Shown: one piece after another, positions 60,963-64,000 of the stretch
Position numbering within the stretch: the stretch's first letter is position 1
How the letters are laid out: every line of letters starts with the position of its first letter
NCBI RefSeq assembly: GCF_026914265.1
Contig: NC_069132.1
Location: 33,288,932-33,352,931, forward strand
Length of the DNA stretch: 64,000 nucleotides
Direction of reading: 5' to 3'
Origin: Mya arenaria
Taxonomy: Eukaryota; Mollusca; Bivalvia; Myida; Myidae
Translations under genes and position numbers: made by a program
The notes under the pieces: generated by a model
Databases searched by the model: none
What the model saw: the letters and a program-made list of their open reading frames with translations, nothing else
What the model was told of the DNA's origin: nothing

Positions 60963-63900
60963 GTACAAACAGCTTGTTTTTACTGATCTCAAAGCAGTAT
61001 GGTGGGCAAGACACATTGGAAACAGGTACAAACAGCTTGTTTTTACTGATCTCAAAAGCAGTATGGTGGGCAAGAAACACATTGGAAACAGGTACAAACA
61101 GCTTGTTATTACTGATCTCAAAAGCAATATGGTGGGCAAGAAACACACTGTAGACAGGTACAAACAGCTTGTTATTACTGATCTCAAAACCAGTATGGTG
61201 GGCAAGAAACACATTGGAAACAGGTACAAACAGCTTGTTTTTACTGATCTCAAAGCAGTATGGTGGGCAAGACACATTGGAAACAGGTACAAACAGCTTG
61301 TTATTACTGATCTCAAAAGCAGTATGGTGGGCAAGAAACACATTGGAAACAGGTACAAACAGCTTGTTATTACTGATCTCAAAACCAGTAAGGTGGGCAA
61401 GAAACCCATTGGAAACAGGTACAAACAGCTTGTTATTACTGATCTCAAAAGCAATATGGTGGGCAAGAAACGCATTGGAAACAGGTACAAACAGCTTGTT
61501 TTTACTGATCTCAAAGCAGTATGGTGGGCAAGACACATTGGAAACAGGTACAAACAGCTTGTTATTACTGATCTCAAAAGCAGTATGGTGGGCAAGAAAC
61601 CCATTGGAAACAGGTACAAACAGCTTGTTATTACTGATCTCAAAAGCAATATGGTGGGCAAGAAACACATTGGAAACAGGTACAAACAGCTTGTTATTAC
61701 TGATCTCAAAAGCAGTATGGTGGGCAAGAAACGCATTGGAAACAGGTACAAACAGCTTGTTATTACTGATCTCAAAAGCAATATGGTGGGCAAGAAACGC
61801 ATTGGAAACAGGTACAAACAGCTTGTTTTTACTGATCTCAAAGCAGTATGGTGGGCAAGAAACGCATTGGAAACAGGTACAAACAGCTTGTTATTACTGA
61901 TCTCAAAACCAGTATGGTGGGCAAGAAACACACTGTAGACAGGTACAAACAGCTGGTTATTATTGATCTCAAAAGCAGTATGGTGGGCAAGAAACCCATT
62001 GGAAACAGGTACAAACAGCTTGTTTTTACTGATCTCAAAACCAGTAAGGTGGGCAAGACACATTGGAAACAGGTACAAACAGCTTGTTATTACTGATCTC
62101 AAAACCAGTATGGTGGGCAAGACACACATTGGAAACAGGTACAAACAGCTTGTTATTACTGATCTCAAAACCAGTATGGTGGGCAAGAAACACATTGGAA
62201 ACAGGTACAAACAGCTTGTTATTACTGATCTCAAAACCAGTATGGTGGGCAAGAAACACATTGGAAACAGGTACAAACAGCTTGTTATTACTGATCTCAA
62301 AACCAGTATGGTGGGCAAGAAACACATTGGAAACAGGTACAAACAGCTTGTTATTACTGATCTCAAAGCAGTATGGTGGGCAAGAAACACATTGGAAACA
62401 GGTACAAACAGCTTGTTATTACTGATCTCAAAAGCAGTATGGTGGGCAAGAAACCCATTGGAAACAGGTACAAACAGCTTGTTATTACTGATCTCAAAGC
62501 AGTATGGTGGGCAAGAAACGCATTGGAAACAGGTACAAACAGCTTGTTATTACTGATCTCAAAGCAGTATGGTGGGCAAGAAACACATTGGAAACAGGTA
62601 CAAACAGCTTGTTATTACTGATCTCAAAGCTGTATGGTGGGCAAGACACATTGGAAACAGGTACAAACAGCTTGTTATTACTGATCTCAAAACCAGTATG
62701 GTGGGCAAGAAACACATTGGAAACAGGTACAAACAGCTTGTTATTACTGATCTCAAAGCAGTATGGTGGGCAAGAAACACATTGGAAACAGGTACAAACA
62801 GCTTGTTATTACTGATCTCAAAACCAGTAAGGTGGGCAAGAAACACATTGGAAACAGGTACAAACAGCTTGTTATTACTGATCTCAAAGCAGTATGGTGG
62901 GCAAGAAACACATTGGAAACAGGTACAAACAGCTTGTTATTACTGATCTCAAAACCAGTAAGGTGGGCAAGAAACCCATTGGAAACAGGTACAAACAGCT
63001 TGTTATTACTGATCTCAAAAGCAATATGGTGGGCAAGAAACGCATTGGAAACAGGTACAAACAGCTTGTTATTACTGATCTCAAAACCAGTATGGTGGGC
63101 AAGAAACACACTGTAGACAGGTACAAACAGCTGGTTATTATTGATCTCAAAAGCAGTATGGTGGGCAAGAAACCCATTGGAAACAGGTACAAACAGCTTG
63201 TTTTTACTGATCTCAAAGCAGTATGGTGGGCAAGACACATTGGAAACAGGTACAAACAGCTTGTTATTACTGATCTCAAAAGCAGTATGGTGGGCAAGAA
63301 ACCCATTGGAAACAGGTACAAACAGCTTGTTTTTACTGATCTCAAAGCAGTATGGTGGGCAAGACACATTGGAAACAGGTACAAACAGCTTGTTATTACT
63401 GATCTCAAAACCAGTATGGTGGGCAAGAAACACATTGGAAACAGGTACAAACAGCTTGTTATTACTGATCTCAAAGCAGTATGGTGGGCAAGAAACACAT
63501 TGGAAACAGGTACAAACAGCTTGTTATTACTGATCTCAAAACCAGTATGGTGGGCAAGAAACACATTGGAAACAGGTACAAACAGCTTGTTATTACTGAT
63601 CTCAAAGCAGTATGGTGGGCAAGAAACACATTGGAAACAGGTACAAACAGCTTGTTATTACTGATCTCAAAACCAGTATGGTGGGCAAGAAACACATTGG
63701 AAACAGGTACAAACAGCTTGTTATTACTGATCTCAAAGCAGTATGGTGGGCAAGAAACACATTGGAAACAGGTACAAACAGCTTGTTATTACTGATCTCA
63801 AAGCAGTATGGTGGGCAAAAAACACACTGTAGACAGGTACAACCAGTTTGTTATTACAAATCTCAAAGCTGTTTGGTGGGCAAGAAACACACTGTAGACA

Positions 63901-64000
63901 GGTTCAACCAGCTTGTTATTACTAATCTCAAAGCTGTTTGGTGGGAAAGAAACACACTGAAGACAGGTTCAACCAGCTTGTTATTACTAATCTCAAAGCT
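60907..64000 (+). repeat. Exon-derived tandem array, about 47 units of 62-66 bp
   Basis: Each unit copies the last 56 bp of VPS39 exon 23 plus the first 10 bp of its intron (...GGAAACAG|GTACAAACAG). The commonest length is 66 bp. A missing A (AAAGCAG) gives 65, and AAGACAC for AAGAAACAC loses two more; units with both are 63. In all copies after the first the second Cys codon of CxxC is changed (TGC to GGC), and the first almost always (AGT or AAT). Variants AAACCC, AAACGC, AAACAC and ACTGTAGAC are shuffled in short higher-order patterns. Units from about 63830 onward are diverged (CTGTTTGG, GGTTCAACCAG) and mark an older edge. The array continues past the window. The long ORFs on both strands are by-products of the 66-bp period. 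Confidence 0.95.

Noticed and set aside
60799-63795. Many long ORFs (up to 499 aa) on both strands suggesting repeat proteins
   Set aside because: They follow from the 66-bp unit being a multiple of three and are traced to copies of VPS39 exon 23. No start context or independent gene structure supports them.
60907-64000. CRISPR-like array of regular repeats
   Set aside because: There are no unique spacers; the whole unit is repeated head to tail, and the locus is a eukaryotic exon and intron.

Overview
This window is eukaryotic genomic DNA. Split genes with GT-AG introns, tRNA-derived SINEs, foldback MITEs, a pogo/Tigger transposon and a remnant non-LTR retrotransposon all fit a mollusc, most probably a bivalve; the species cannot be read from the sequence alone. 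Most of the window is AT-rich non-coding DNA. Only a few real genes are present.

Left part (1-8.1 kb): a decayed Tc1/mariner fragment, then a complete pogo/Tigger-type element (853-5337) with terminal inverted repeats and a TA target duplication. It carries a frameshifted transposase ending in a PHD-like zinc finger and a second, HIRAN-like ORF.

Middle part (8.1-39.1 kb): a minus-strand cluster of related two-exon genes for small type I membrane proteins, each with a signal-peptide exon and one large exon of EGF-like modules. Type 1 (8.1-9.65, 17.3-19.3, 33.1-35.1 kb) ends in a cytoplasmic tail with two PPxY motifs. Type 2 (23.4-24.7, 37.7-39.1 kb, plus a truncated copy at 28.6-29.2 kb) has a short tail ending in a PDZ-ligand-like -SVL. 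The cluster grew by segmental duplication. One breakpoint (29186/29187) lies inside a type 2 gene, and three MITE insertions can be mapped against empty sites in the paralogous block. One type 1 copy has a premature stop, and one type 2 copy has a tail frameshift.

Right part (41.4-64 kb): a plus-strand VPS39 (Vam6, HOPS complex subunit) gene reconstructed here as 23 exons with consistent phases, covering about 855 residues and lacking only the C-terminal end. The last visible exon, which carries the first CxxC of the C-terminal zinc finger, has had its 3' end plus splice donor amplified into an array of about 47 units of 62-66 bp that runs off the window. The same kind of event (exon 3' end plus 5' splice site copied into the next intron) occurred on a small scale at exons 11 and 16. 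This repeated pattern within one gene is the most unusual observation here. Another VPS39 intron holds a tandem repeat containing perfect estrogen-response-element palindromes, and another a 63-bp perfect palindrome.
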